Under the pieces are notes generated by a model, which was not told the DNA's origin, ran no database searches, and saw only the letters and a program-made list of their open reading frames with translations. DNA of 6,851 nt from Bacteroidales bacterium (GTDB lineage Bacteria; Bacteroidota; Bacteroidia; Bacteroidales; UBA7960). Shown one piece after another: positions 1-6,824 of this stretch (positions within the stretch are counted from its first letter, which is position 1; every line of letters begins with the position of its first letter). The stretch spans positions 1 through 6,851 of the forward strand of contig PWGY01000128.1 in NCBI GenBank assembly GCA_003554665.1. Direction: 5' to 3'. The translations under genes and the position numbers were made by a program.

Positions 1-1193
1 AACTCCGCACCACCGATGCCCGCCTCCATAATATGGGCCTGTATCATTTCAATGGTATCCAGCTCTGCCACGATACCCTTTATGGTCTCAAGTGTTTCCC
101 GGTAGGAAGCGGCGTCTTCTTCATTCAACCCCTCAGGGAAAGACCGCTCAAACTCCTTTTTCCTTTCCACCAGGCCCAGGTTGTGGATGCCTTCACGCTC
201 ACCCCTCCAGCGCAGCAGGTGGTTCGATGCACTTGCATGCAGGTCGGTATACTTCACCCAAATATCCTCATCGGCAGCCATGGCCTCTTCCATGATATCC
301 ACCTTTTCACCCCTGATGTTGATGGAGTGATAATGGGTTACATCAGCCATTTGCCTTACCGCGGCCGAAGTCAGAAACTGCATGGTGGAGCCGGGGAACC
401 CAAACAACATCGTAAAATCCCCTTCGTCAACACCCTCCGTGGATACCGACAGATGCTTCTGCGGGTAAACCGGCATGTCCAGTTCTTCATGATAGACCCT
501 TAAAAGGGCAAAATCGGCCGATTGCCGGGGCCACTGCCAGTTGTCGCGGTTACCGCCGAATTTGCCGATTTCCATTGGGGGTACGGCCACCAGCCTCACA
601 TCATTATACACCCGGTAAACCTCCATGTAATACTGGTTGCCCGAGAAAAAACTCCTGATATTCACGAAATATTTTCCGTCTTCCCCGTGTTCTTCGGCAA
701 GTTCCCGGCCCCGTTCGTTCATGATATTGTTGTGCTGCCCGGCCGGAATTGTATCAAAACCAGCAGTGATCACATCTGTGACATCCTCTATGCGAACCAT
801 CCTGGACACGCTCAAACCTTCAGCCTGCAGCTCATCTTCCTTTGATTCTGCAAGGAAACCATCGCGAATGTAATTGTTGTCGGCACTGCTGTGCTGCTGG
901 ATAAACCTGAGAGCCAGGTGATGGTTGGTCAAAATCAGGCCGCCCTCTCCGATAAAGGCCGCAGAACCGAAAAAACTGACCGGGTTGTCGGTGGGGCCCA
1001 TCCCCAGCACCGCGTCATGAATGCTGGGCTGATCCTCATTATACAATTCCGATTCAGGTAACATAAGCCCTGCCTTTCGCATATTCTCAAGGGTCACCGC
1101 GTCGAGCTCCGAAGGCATCCACATGCCTTCATCTGCCTGCAGAAAAAAGATTCCGGTAAAAAACAGGATGATCGTCAGATGTAGTTTTCGCAT
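1..1193 (-). CDS. S46-family serine peptidase (DPP7/DPP11-like), N-terminal part, runs off left edge
   Basis: About 397 codons are present; the family is usually about 700 residues, so the C-terminal half with the expected nucleophilic serine lies outside the window. The ATG at 1191-1193 begins a typical signal peptide (MRKLHLTIILFFTGIFFLQA, probable cleavage after A20), so the enzyme is exported, most likely to the periplasm. The mature start EGMWMPSEL matches the S46 EGMW opening. TNHH at residues 89-92 supplies the catalytic histidine (H92). IGKFGGNRDNWQWPR at 209-223 followed by SADF supplies the catalytic aspartate (D227). GFPGS at 265-269 matches the family GFPGRT loop. Known S46 enzymes remove dipeptides from peptide N-termini. 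Oddities: the two cysteines expected at positions 76 and 93 are G and L, the usual WPRH is WPRQ, and GRTxR is GSTMQ. Family membership is sure; substrate preference is not, and activity cannot be judged without the missing half. It lies 130 bases downstream of a metalloprotease gene in the same direction. Confidence 0.93.
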   Translation of the reverse strand, partial: MRKLHLTIILFFTGIFFLQADEGMWMPSELDAVTLENMRKAGLMLPESELYNEDQPSIHDAVLGMGPTDNPVSFFGSAAFIGEGGLILTNHHLALRFIQQHSSADNNYIRDGFLAESKEDELQAEGLSVSRMVRIEDVTDVITAGFDTIPAGQHNNIMNERGRELAEEHGEDGKYFVNIRSFFSGNQYYMEVYRVYNDVRLVAVPPMEIGKFGGNRDNWQWPRQSADFALLRVYHEELDMPVYPQKHLSVSTEGVDEGDFTMLFGFPGSTMQFLTSAAVRQMADVTHYHSINIRGEKVDIMEEAMAADEDIWVKYTDLHASASNHLLRWRGEREGIHNLGLVERKKEFERSFPEGLNEEDAASYRETLETIKGIVAELDTIEMIQAHIMEAGIGGAE

Positions 1194-1323
1194 TTCTTTA
1201 AAGTGAGTTTTGCATTTTGCCGCCCGGTTATGGTTACAATACCCCTAACCCGCCTGAGACCACGGGCAGGCGCCTGTAGCTGGCACCGGGCAATTCATAT
1301 TAATTGGTTCAGTGTATTCAACT
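1194..1323 (-). other. Intercistronic region between metalloprotease and S46 genes, possibly structured RNA
   Basis: This 130-base gap holds no ORF and no recognisable Bacteroidota promoter (no TAnnTTTG). As minus-strand RNA it could fold as follows: an outer stem between 1285-1293 and 1220-1228 (GCCCGGU with ACCGGGC, extended by two U-G pairs), and inside it a GC-rich hairpin (GCCUGCC with GGCGGGU, about 1248-1271) and a weak GGUUA/UAACC hairpin. A competing hairpin CGCCTG/CAGGCG occurs at 1251-1272. No U-tract follows, so it does not look like an intrinsic terminator. It may be a processing or stability element, or chance pairing in GC-rich DNA. The stem ends about 26 bases before the S46 start codon. 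Confidence 0.3.
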
Positions 1324-1345
1324 TTATTGTTTCAGTGTATTCAAC
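1303..1345. repeat. 23-base tandem duplication across the metalloprotease stop codon
   Basis: Two copies of attgNttcagtgtattcaac lie at 1303-1322 and 1326-1345, offset by exactly 23 bases, with one mismatch in 20. The copy at 1326-1345 encodes the last residues of the metalloprotease (LNTLKQ) and most of the TAA stop codon. The copy at 1303-1322 lies just past the stop; in a shifted frame it would read LNTLNQ. This looks like a recent local tandem duplication, probably by replication slippage. Confidence 0.85.
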
Positions 1346-3642
1346 ATGTACTGGTAATGGGCGGCCAGCTCTCCGCCTGCCCGGCTTGCTTTTCGTTCAA
1401 GGTCATTTTTGATGATTTCGATGTGATAATAAAGTGCCGGCAACAGTACATTTTCAACCACTTCATAGTCGTTCTGGTTGTCGAGAATATGCCTGATCTG
1501 CTTCACCGCCTCCAGCTGCACATTTTGCACAGAGCGGTTGATGCGGCGGCCATGGTCAGTAAATACCAGGGTCGTCAGATCTTCCAGGTAGGCATGAATG
1601 GAATAAGGGTTGTCAGACATGGAAGCCGATTGCCTGAGGTGATAAAATTTGTCGCGAGAAAACAGCGTTTCCATGGTGGATCGCTGCAGGGCAAAAATCT
1701 CAGCTTCATTGCTGCCGATTCTTGCGGAAATGTCGACGGGATCCATCCAATCAAACAGGGTGAACAGCTCATCAAGGATAAACTCCAGGGCGTCGCGCTG
1801 CCGCTGCTTTTCAACAGGCCGGTTCAGGCTGCCGTCGGCCGCATACACCCCCTCAAACTGATATATCCCCCCGATCTGGGCTTCAGCATGGCGCAGGTAG
1901 TGCCCGTACTGCCGCATCAGTGCATCGTGCATGGAGGTGAGCCTGCGGTAATCCCCGCCGTCTATCTCCATCCATTCTACCATGTTTTCCAGAATCACGC
2001 GTGCATTTTCCGCGCCATAGCGGCCCGCCTTTACCACATCGTTGCCCAGTGCATCCGACTGCGACGACGGATCGGACACAGAGCGGTTTCGTCTGAACCA
2101 GTAAGCCGGGTCATGGCTCACTTCCTCAATCCAGCTGTTGAGCACGGCCACCTCCTCAAACGGATCAGCGGCTTCAGGAATGGGCTGGTATCCGTATTTG
2201 ATGGCAAACATATCGTAAGGCCCCAAAATGGGCGGGGTAAACTTCACCCCCTCGTCGCCGGGCTGGGCAATGTAATTGTTGCGGGCATAGTCCATGATGG
2301 AAGCACAGCTCCCGTGTGCCTGGGTAAAGGTGGCAGACCTCAGAGAGTCTGCCGGGAAGGCGTAATGCGAGCGGAAATTATGCACCAGGCCAAGGGTATG
2401 ACCCACCTCATGGGCAATGGCATACCGGATGGTTGGCCCCATCACATCATCAGCCACCCGGGCGCCCCTCACCCCTTCGTTGGCCGCGGCAGTTTGTACA
2501 AACAGCCACTCATAAAGCTTTTCAGTTACATTGGAGTACCAGGCCACATCGGCCTGAATGATCTCCCCCGAGCGGGGGTCGATCCACCGCTGCCCTTCGG
2601 CATTGGCCGAGGCAGTGGGAATGTAGATGATCGTATTGGTCAGGATGTCGTCCGGATCAAAATCCGGGTCATCCGGAAAGTCTTTTGCCACAATGGCATT
2701 CTTAAACCCGATGGCCTCAAAAGCCAGTTGCCAGTCTTCCACACCGGCCCTGACGTAAGGGAGCCATTTTTTGGGGAACGCCTCATCAATATAAAACACA
2801 ATGGGTTTGGCGGGTTCAACCAGCTCACCCTTTTGAAAAGCCTCCATATCCTCTTCGCGGGGCTGAATATCAAAACGGCTGATATAAGCATAACGCTCCA
2901 CGCTCAGCTGATCCGAGCCAAAACGCCGCTGCCCGTCATTGAAGTAGCCGACCCGGGGGTCGTTCAGCCTGGGTTGCATCGGTTCTTCGGGCAGCAACAG
3001 CAGCGAGCGCTGCATGATGGCCAGAAAAGGCTCCCTGCCACGAAAGCCCAGGCGGGTTCTGATCTCGATATTTTGTTCAAAAGCCCTGACATCTAAAAAA
3101 CTGGTCAGGGCGGGGTTCAGTGTTCCCGGCCTTGCCCTGTCGGCAAACGGGGATACCGGATTGACCGGCTCATTCAGAAAACCGGTAAAATCAATAACCA
3201 CGCTGTTTTCGGTGCGATGCTGTATGGAATATGCTTCAATTACCGGCACCAGGTTGTTGCGATCCACTGCCTTTTTTACCGGATCATCTTCATCGGCGTG
3301 TTCATTGGACACCAGCTGATGAAGGTACACCTGGTCCTCATCTGCGGTAAAACGAATCAACAAAGGGTTATGACGCATCTGCCCGGCCGCCACATGCCGG
3401 CGGTTGCTGGTCAGCTCAGCAGCCCTTGCCCCAAGCAGCAGATCCCTCCCCATGATGGAGTCTGGGATCTCAAAATAGATCTTGCTCTCACTAAAGTGCA
3501 CGGTGATAAACCCCTCAGCAGACTCACGGATCTCTTCCTGTAAACGCTCCGGGAACTCCTCGTTTTGCCCGTTCAAAGCAAATGTGGCAGCATTTCCGCA
3601 GATCAGCAAAAGCAGGAAAAACAACAGGGGACTGATTTTCAT
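1324..3642 (-). CDS. Secreted zinc-dependent metalloprotease (DUF5117/DUF4953, gluzincin/metzincin-like)
   Basis: The 772-residue protein opens with a hydrophobic signal peptide (MKISPLLFFLLLLICGNAATFA, probable cleavage near residue 22), so it acts outside the cytoplasm. The N-terminal half (about residues 40-270) resembles the DUF5117 region of these proteases, including the EIP segment near 58-60 and the VVIDFTGFL strand at 148-156. The catalytic part has WIDPRSGEIIQADVAWY at 353-369, HEVGHTLGLVHNF at 411-423 (ligands H411, H415 and H421; catalytic E412) and a Met-turn-like SIMDYARNNYIAQP at 448-461. These are hallmark motifs of the Met-zincin (DUF4953) family, which is common in Bacteroidota; no natural substrate is assigned. 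The length is somewhat below the 800-plus residues common in the family, and no C-terminal sorting domain is evident. C15 is preceded by LLI, a poor lipobox, so I do not call it a lipoprotein. The gene follows a lipoprotein gene after 103 bases that contain a hairpin, and precedes an S46 peptidase gene. The family call is secure; protein degradation as its role is likely. Confidence 0.95.
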   Translation of the reverse strand: MKISPLLFFLLLLICGNAATFALNGQNEEFPERLQEEIRESAEGFITVHFSESKIYFEIPDSIMGRDLLLGARAAELTSNRRHVAAGQMRHNPLLIRFTADEDQVYLHQLVSNEHADEDDPVKKAVDRNNLVPVIEAYSIQHRTENSVVIDFTGFLNEPVNPVSPFADRARPGTLNPALTSFLDVRAFEQNIEIRTRLGFRGREPFLAIMQRSLLLLPEEPMQPRLNDPRVGYFNDGQRRFGSDQLSVERYAYISRFDIQPREEDMEAFQKGELVEPAKPIVFYIDEAFPKKWLPYVRAGVEDWQLAFEAIGFKNAIVAKDFPDDPDFDPDDILTNTIIYIPTASANAEGQRWIDPRSGEIIQADVAWYSNVTEKLYEWLFVQTAAANEGVRGARVADDVMGPTIRYAIAHEVGHTLGLVHNFRSHYAFPADSLRSATFTQAHGSCASIMDYARNNYIAQPGDEGVKFTPPILGPYDMFAIKYGYQPIPEAADPFEEVAVLNSWIEEVSHDPAYWFRRNRSVSDPSSQSDALGNDVVKAGRYGAENARVILENMVEWMEIDGGDYRRLTSMHDALMRQYGHYLRHAEAQIGGIYQFEGVYAADGSLNRPVEKQRQRDALEFILDELFTLFDWMDPVDISARIGSNEAEIFALQRSTMETLFSRDKFYHLRQSASMSDNPYSIHAYLEDLTTLVFTDHGRRINRSVQNVQLEAVKQIRHILDNQNDYEVVENVLLPALYYHIEIIKNDLERKASRAGGELAAHYQYMLNTLKQ

Positions 3643-3667
3643 AACCGAAAGTTAAAATTTTTAAAGA

Positions 3668-3705
3668 GCTCCCCGCCATGGCCTAAAGACGCCATGACAG
3701 GGAGC
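3668..3705 (-). terminator. Strong 15-bp RNA hairpin, likely terminator or attenuator after the lipoprotein gene
   Basis: In the minus-strand transcript, GCUCCCUGUCAUGGC pairs over its full length with GCCAUGGCGGGGAGC: 15 consecutive pairs including two U-G wobbles, with the 8-base loop GUCUUUAG. On the plus strand the two wobbles become A-C mismatches, so the structure favours the minus transcript. It is followed by UCUUUAAAAAUUUUAAC, an interrupted U-rich stretch, and lies about 40 bases past the lipoprotein stop and 25 bases before the metalloprotease start. It could be an intrinsic terminator, a partial terminator that lowers peptidase expression, or a 3' stabiliser of the upstream message. 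A small hairpin (CCGGU/ACCGG, 3705-3718) abuts it upstream. The terminator role is uncertain because the U-tract is broken by A residues. Confidence 0.6.
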
Positions 3706-3745
3706 CGGTTGGCACCGGTACAGTTCCGGGGCCGTCAATTATTCA

Positions 3746-5272
3746 TTAAAACGGGGTATAGCGGATCCTGATGGTGTATGTATCGCCATCCCTTTCAGTA
3801 TAAAACTCAGGATCAACAGAAAAATCAGGATCTGATACGGTAAAAGTGGCATCAAATACAATCACACCGGTGGCGGAGTTGAATGTTCCCTCACTTCTCT
3901 CAACTTTTACCTCAACTTCGGTTACATTGCTGGATTCCCAGATCCGGCCTTCGGTTTCCTTAGAGTCGGGGTACCATGCACGGTAGCTGTTGCCATCTTC
4001 GTCTTCCAGGCTTTCATTCCAGTCAAAACCTTCTCTGATCTTATAGATCGGAATGGTTTGTTCGGGAATAATTACCACCCCTTCACTTGCATCTGCTTCG
4101 GTAGCCACAAAACGGATCCAGCCATCGTCGCCCGAAGACACGTAGTTTCTGGCATACCTTGCATCATTGTCAAGGAAACGGGTCAGGCCAAGGAGGTCCT
4201 GACCGCCATTGATCTCCCAGCGATCCTGCGATGGAGCATTGACCCCGGGGAAGCCTTCCTGTCTGTGATAGATATTGATCACCTCTTTCCATTGGTTCTG
4301 ATCATTTTCCGCATAATAAAAATGGTGCTGACCGGAAAAGATGGACCAGTCTTCATCTTCAGAATCCCAGTAATGCCTCCTGAGTCTGTAGGCAGGCAGG
4401 TCAGTTCTGAAACTCAGGGAAGAACCCGAAGCAAAGAAATGCTCAAATTTGGCATCTTCATTGAACCAGGCTGAAAGGTCCACCTCAGGATCAATCAGGT
4501 TCACAATTACCTGGTTGGATGACTCACTCACCGCATAATCGGTAACCAGCGGATCGGCAAAACCAATTTCAAAGGTCTTGTCGACGCCCAGATCGTGGTT
4601 GTTTTTCAGATGAATGGTAAAGCTGGCGCTGGTTTCGTTGGCAGGCAACATAAGCTGGTGGTCTTCTTCCAGGCCGGACACTTCGTAATCTACGCCTTCA
4701 GTCAGGGTACCGTCGGTCAGGTCAATGGCAATGGGCAGTTCCTCGCCAACCGGTTCGGTAATACCCACAGAGACTTCATATTCGCCTTCCAGGTAGGGGT
4801 TGGTCTCCACGTTTTCAATCGTGAAAGATACTTCCGGTGCGTCAGACGGGGGCGTCCTGTTGTCCAAAATGGTCACGGTAACCTGATGTGACTCAGTGGA
4901 CACGTCATAATCTTCGCTGGATTCCAGGCTCAGGATCAGGCTTTCGTCTTCCCCAATGGTTGTATCATTGATCGGGTTGATAAAAATCACAGCTTCATCC
5001 TCACCGGCTTCCATGGTAACCGAACCATCCAGGGCTTCGTAGTTTACCCCCTCTTTGGCGGTACCCGACACGGTATAACGGATCTGGTATGCTTCATTGA
5101 TGGTTTTGTCGGCACGTACCACAATTTGCAGCGAAGAGGTAGAGTTCTCCTTGATTTCTGCCGTGGTTTGTTCAAAGGAAACCACAGGCGGCTCCGGATC
5201 GTCTTTTTCACATGCCGTGAAGGCAAACGCCACGATTGCCATCACAAATAAGCTAAAAATCTTTTTCTTCAT
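3746..5272 (-). CDS. Calx-beta domain lipoprotein with unknown C-terminal domain, SusCD-associated
   Basis: I chose the ATG at 5270-5272, which gives 508 residues, because MKKKIFSLFVMAIVAFAFTAC is a complete lipoprotein signal with lipidated C21. A 20-residue longer reading from 5332 would put polar sequence before the signal. The residues after the cysteine (EKDDPEPP) contain the K-D-D pattern seen in surface-export signals of Bacteroidota lipoproteins, so the protein is probably on the cell surface. Residues about 30-138 form a clear Calx-beta domain (GTAKEGVNYEALDGSVTMEAGE at 70-91, ending VTVTILDN). Residues about 145-261 form a second, more divergent one (LTEGVDYEVSGL, ending VIVNLID). 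Calx-beta domains are beta-sandwich, often calcium-binding modules. Residues 262-508 match no family I recognise; they are rich in aromatic and acidic residues and end in a beta-strand-like RIRYTPF. By position directly after susD it may play a SusE/SusF-like substrate-binding role, here perhaps for peptides. That role is inferred only from context. Confidence 0.88.
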   Translation of the reverse strand: MKKKIFSLFVMAIVAFAFTACEKDDPEPPVVSFEQTTAEIKENSTSSLQIVVRADKTINEAYQIRYTVSGTAKEGVNYEALDGSVTMEAGEDEAVIFINPINDTTIGEDESLILSLESSEDYDVSTESHQVTVTILDNRTPPSDAPEVSFTIENVETNPYLEGEYEVSVGITEPVGEELPIAIDLTDGTLTEGVDYEVSGLEEDHQLMLPANETSASFTIHLKNNHDLGVDKTFEIGFADPLVTDYAVSESSNQVIVNLIDPEVDLSAWFNEDAKFEHFFASGSSLSFRTDLPAYRLRRHYWDSEDEDWSIFSGQHHFYYAENDQNQWKEVINIYHRQEGFPGVNAPSQDRWEINGGQDLLGLTRFLDNDARYARNYVSSGDDGWIRFVATEADASEGVVIIPEQTIPIYKIREGFDWNESLEDEDGNSYRAWYPDSKETEGRIWESSNVTEVEVKVERSEGTFNSATGVIVFDATFTVSDPDFSVDPEFYTERDGDTYTIRIRYTPF

Positions 5273-5331
5273 GAGATTGTGTTTTTGATTAAAAAAATGT
5301 TGAATTGGGTAATTATTGATTGGATTGTTCA
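5273..5331 (-). promoter_or_regulatory. A/T-rich leader between susD-like gene and Calx-beta lipoprotein gene
   Basis: These 59 bases precede the chosen lipoprotein start. They are A/T-rich (ttttttt at about 5291-5297 on the plus strand gives an A-rich/T-rich leader on the minus strand) and lack a Shine-Dalgarno motif, as is usual in Bacteroidota. The SusD stop and an upstream in-frame ATG overlap as TGATG at 5330-5334. Translation could therefore couple and begin there, but the signal peptide argues for the internal ATG at 5272. No TAnnTTTG promoter element was seen, so co-transcription with the susD-like gene is the simplest reading. Confidence 0.4.
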
Positions 5332-6810
5332 TCAGTAGCCTTCATTCTGTGTCATCTGGTTATTCAGTGAAATGGCACGCTGGGGTATGGGAAGCACGTA
5401 GCGGTAATCTCCATACTCCAGGTTGCGGTTCATGGTGGCATTCACGTCTTCGCGTTCCACATTACGTCCCTTCCGGGCAATGTCAAAAAAGAGGTGACCC
5501 TCAATGGCAAGTTCCCTCCTGCGCTCCTGAAAGATCTCCTCGCGCAGGGCATCGCCTGTATAATTCACACTGGGGGCATCGGGGTTGGCACGCCTTCTGA
5601 CCGTGTTCAGATCAGACCGGGCCTGAACTTCATCCGGGTTGGGCTGATTCACCGCGGCCTCCGCCCTTATCAGGTACATCTCTGCCAGGCGCAACACCGG
5701 AATATACCGGTCTTTGTTGCCGTCGAACTCAGCATACTTCCGGGTGATCATCCCGTCCAGCTGATGTGCGTAATACTCAGCCCTGCGGTCATTCTCATCG
5801 AAAAGGTCCAACAGGTCGTTGCTGATTACCAGGTAATTGGTGCTTCTGCTGTCGCGATCACCCATGATGGAGGCCAGCGGGGCTCCGCTGCTGCGACCTT
5901 CGTTATTGATCACAAACAGATCTTCACTGGAAGGATCATTGCTCAGGAAACGCTCCACAAAATTATCGTGGGGCTGAAGTGAAGTACTGGAACTATTGAT
6001 CACCTCACTTGCATAGGCCCTGGCATTGTCATAGTCTCCCTGGTACAGATACACCCGGGCCATCAGCGCCTGCACACTCCTTTTGGAGAAGTAGGCCACC
6101 GAATAATAGTTCATGGCACCCGTAGCATAATGTTGTGCCAGGGAAGTACCGATATGCTCCTCGGCAAACTTCAGGTCGTCCAGAATGCGGTTGTAATTCC
6201 GGAACAGCGGGTCGCGCCCGAAATGCTCATTGTACCCAAGCACATGGTCAATGTAGGGAACACCGGGGTGCTGGGCATTCGCGGAATACCTGTAGGGCTG
6301 AGCAAACAAGCGGGTGAGGTCGAAGTGTGCCAGGGCGCGGAGGGCCTTCGCCTCTGCCAGGATCTGGTTGATCTCCTCTTCCGTGGCATTCTCCACATCA
6401 GGGACATATTCAATGATGTTGTTCACTGCCATGATCACCTCGTAAATCTGCCGGTAGGTGTTGTCGGTGTAATCACTTTCCGGATCTTCCGAGTGATTGA
6501 ATTCATAAGAGGGTATAAAATAAGCACTCATGGGATTGGAATTGTCGAGGTTGTGCACCTTCAGGTTCCCTCCCTTGATGTCAGGCACCACCATCATGTT
6601 TCTACCGTAGTAATCGCCGCTGCTCAGCATGTAATACACACCACTCAGAGCTTCGGCATTTCCCTTTATGGTGCTGAAAAGCTGGTCGTTGGAAATTCGG
6701 GTCTGTTCATCCACATCCAGAAAATCACTGCATGAGAACAGCATCAGCAAGGCGGCCAAAGGCCACAGCCTCATGCGAGAACCGGTTTTGAAATATTTTT
6801 TAATGGTCAT
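5332..6810 (-). CDS. SusD/RagB-family outer-membrane nutrient-binding lipoprotein
   Basis: The complete 492-residue protein is within the usual SusD length range. SusD-like lipoproteins sit as a lid on a SusC TonB-dependent transporter and bind the substrate for import. The signal peptide ends in LMLFSC with lipidated C27, followed by the typical SDFLDVD. Family signatures are present in order: NAEALSGVYYML at 51-62; YRQIYEVIMAVNNIIEYVP at 119-137; AEAKALRALAHFDLTRLFAQPY at 152-173 with GVPYI at 183-187; RLAEMYLIRAEAAVN at 374-388; LNTVRRRA at 401-408; EIFQERRRELAIEGHLFFDIAR at 425-446; and the C-terminal LPIP and QNEGY (473-476 and 488-492). The start at 6808-6810 is 14 bases after the probable SusC stop; a second ATG at 6772-6774 (residue 13) would also give a workable signal peptide. 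The stop overlaps an upstream ATG of the next reading frame as TGATG. The substrate cannot be read from the sequence; the peptidase genes downstream favour peptides over glycans. Confidence 0.97.
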   Translation of the reverse strand: MTIKKYFKTGSRMRLWPLAALLMLFSCSDFLDVDEQTRISNDQLFSTIKGNAEALSGVYYMLSSGDYYGRNMMVVPDIKGGNLKVHNLDNSNPMSAYFIPSYEFNHSEDPESDYTDNTYRQIYEVIMAVNNIIEYVPDVENATEEEINQILAEAKALRALAHFDLTRLFAQPYRYSANAQHPGVPYIDHVLGYNEHFGRDPLFRNYNRILDDLKFAEEHIGTSLAQHYATGAMNYYSVAYFSKRSVQALMARVYLYQGDYDNARAYASEVINSSSTSLQPHDNFVERFLSNDPSSEDLFVINNEGRSSGAPLASIMGDRDSRSTNYLVISNDLLDLFDENDRRAEYYAHQLDGMITRKYAEFDGNKDRYIPVLRLAEMYLIRAEAAVNQPNPDEVQARSDLNTVRRRANPDAPSVNYTGDALREEIFQERRRELAIEGHLFFDIARKGRNVEREDVNATMNRNLEYGDYRYVLPIPQRAISLNNQMTQNEGY

Positions 6811-6824
6811 TGTTGCAGGTTTTT

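Noticed and set aside
33..503. Plus-strand open frames across the left end, including 33-503 and 522-845
   Set aside because: They are antisense to the S46 coding sequence, which reads continuously on the minus strand with family motifs.
1267..1276. Perfect 10-base palindrome CAGGCGCCTG
   Set aside because: It has no loop, no U-tract and no partner site. It is better explained as part of the overlapping inverted repeats in this GC-rich gap.
1280..1290. tggcaccgg shared with 3710-3718 in the other intercistronic gap
   Set aside because: Nine bases of GC-rich identity without matching surroundings is too little to call a repeat or shared operator.
1312..3096. A 594-residue open frame on the plus strand
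   Set aside because: It lies entirely antisense to the metalloprotease gene, whose motifs are unmistakable. The frame has no recognisable domain and its composition fits a codon-bias shadow.
3586..3642. Possible lipoprotein signal in the metalloprotease (LLIC at residues 12-15)
   Set aside because: The residue before the cysteine is isoleucine rather than G, A or S, and a normal signal peptidase I site follows.
3645..3656. TAACTTTC on the minus strand, one base off the Bacteroidota -7 consensus TAnnTTTG
   Set aside because: It sits so close to the metalloprotease ATG that transcription would begin at or inside the start codon, and no -33 TTG is suitably placed.
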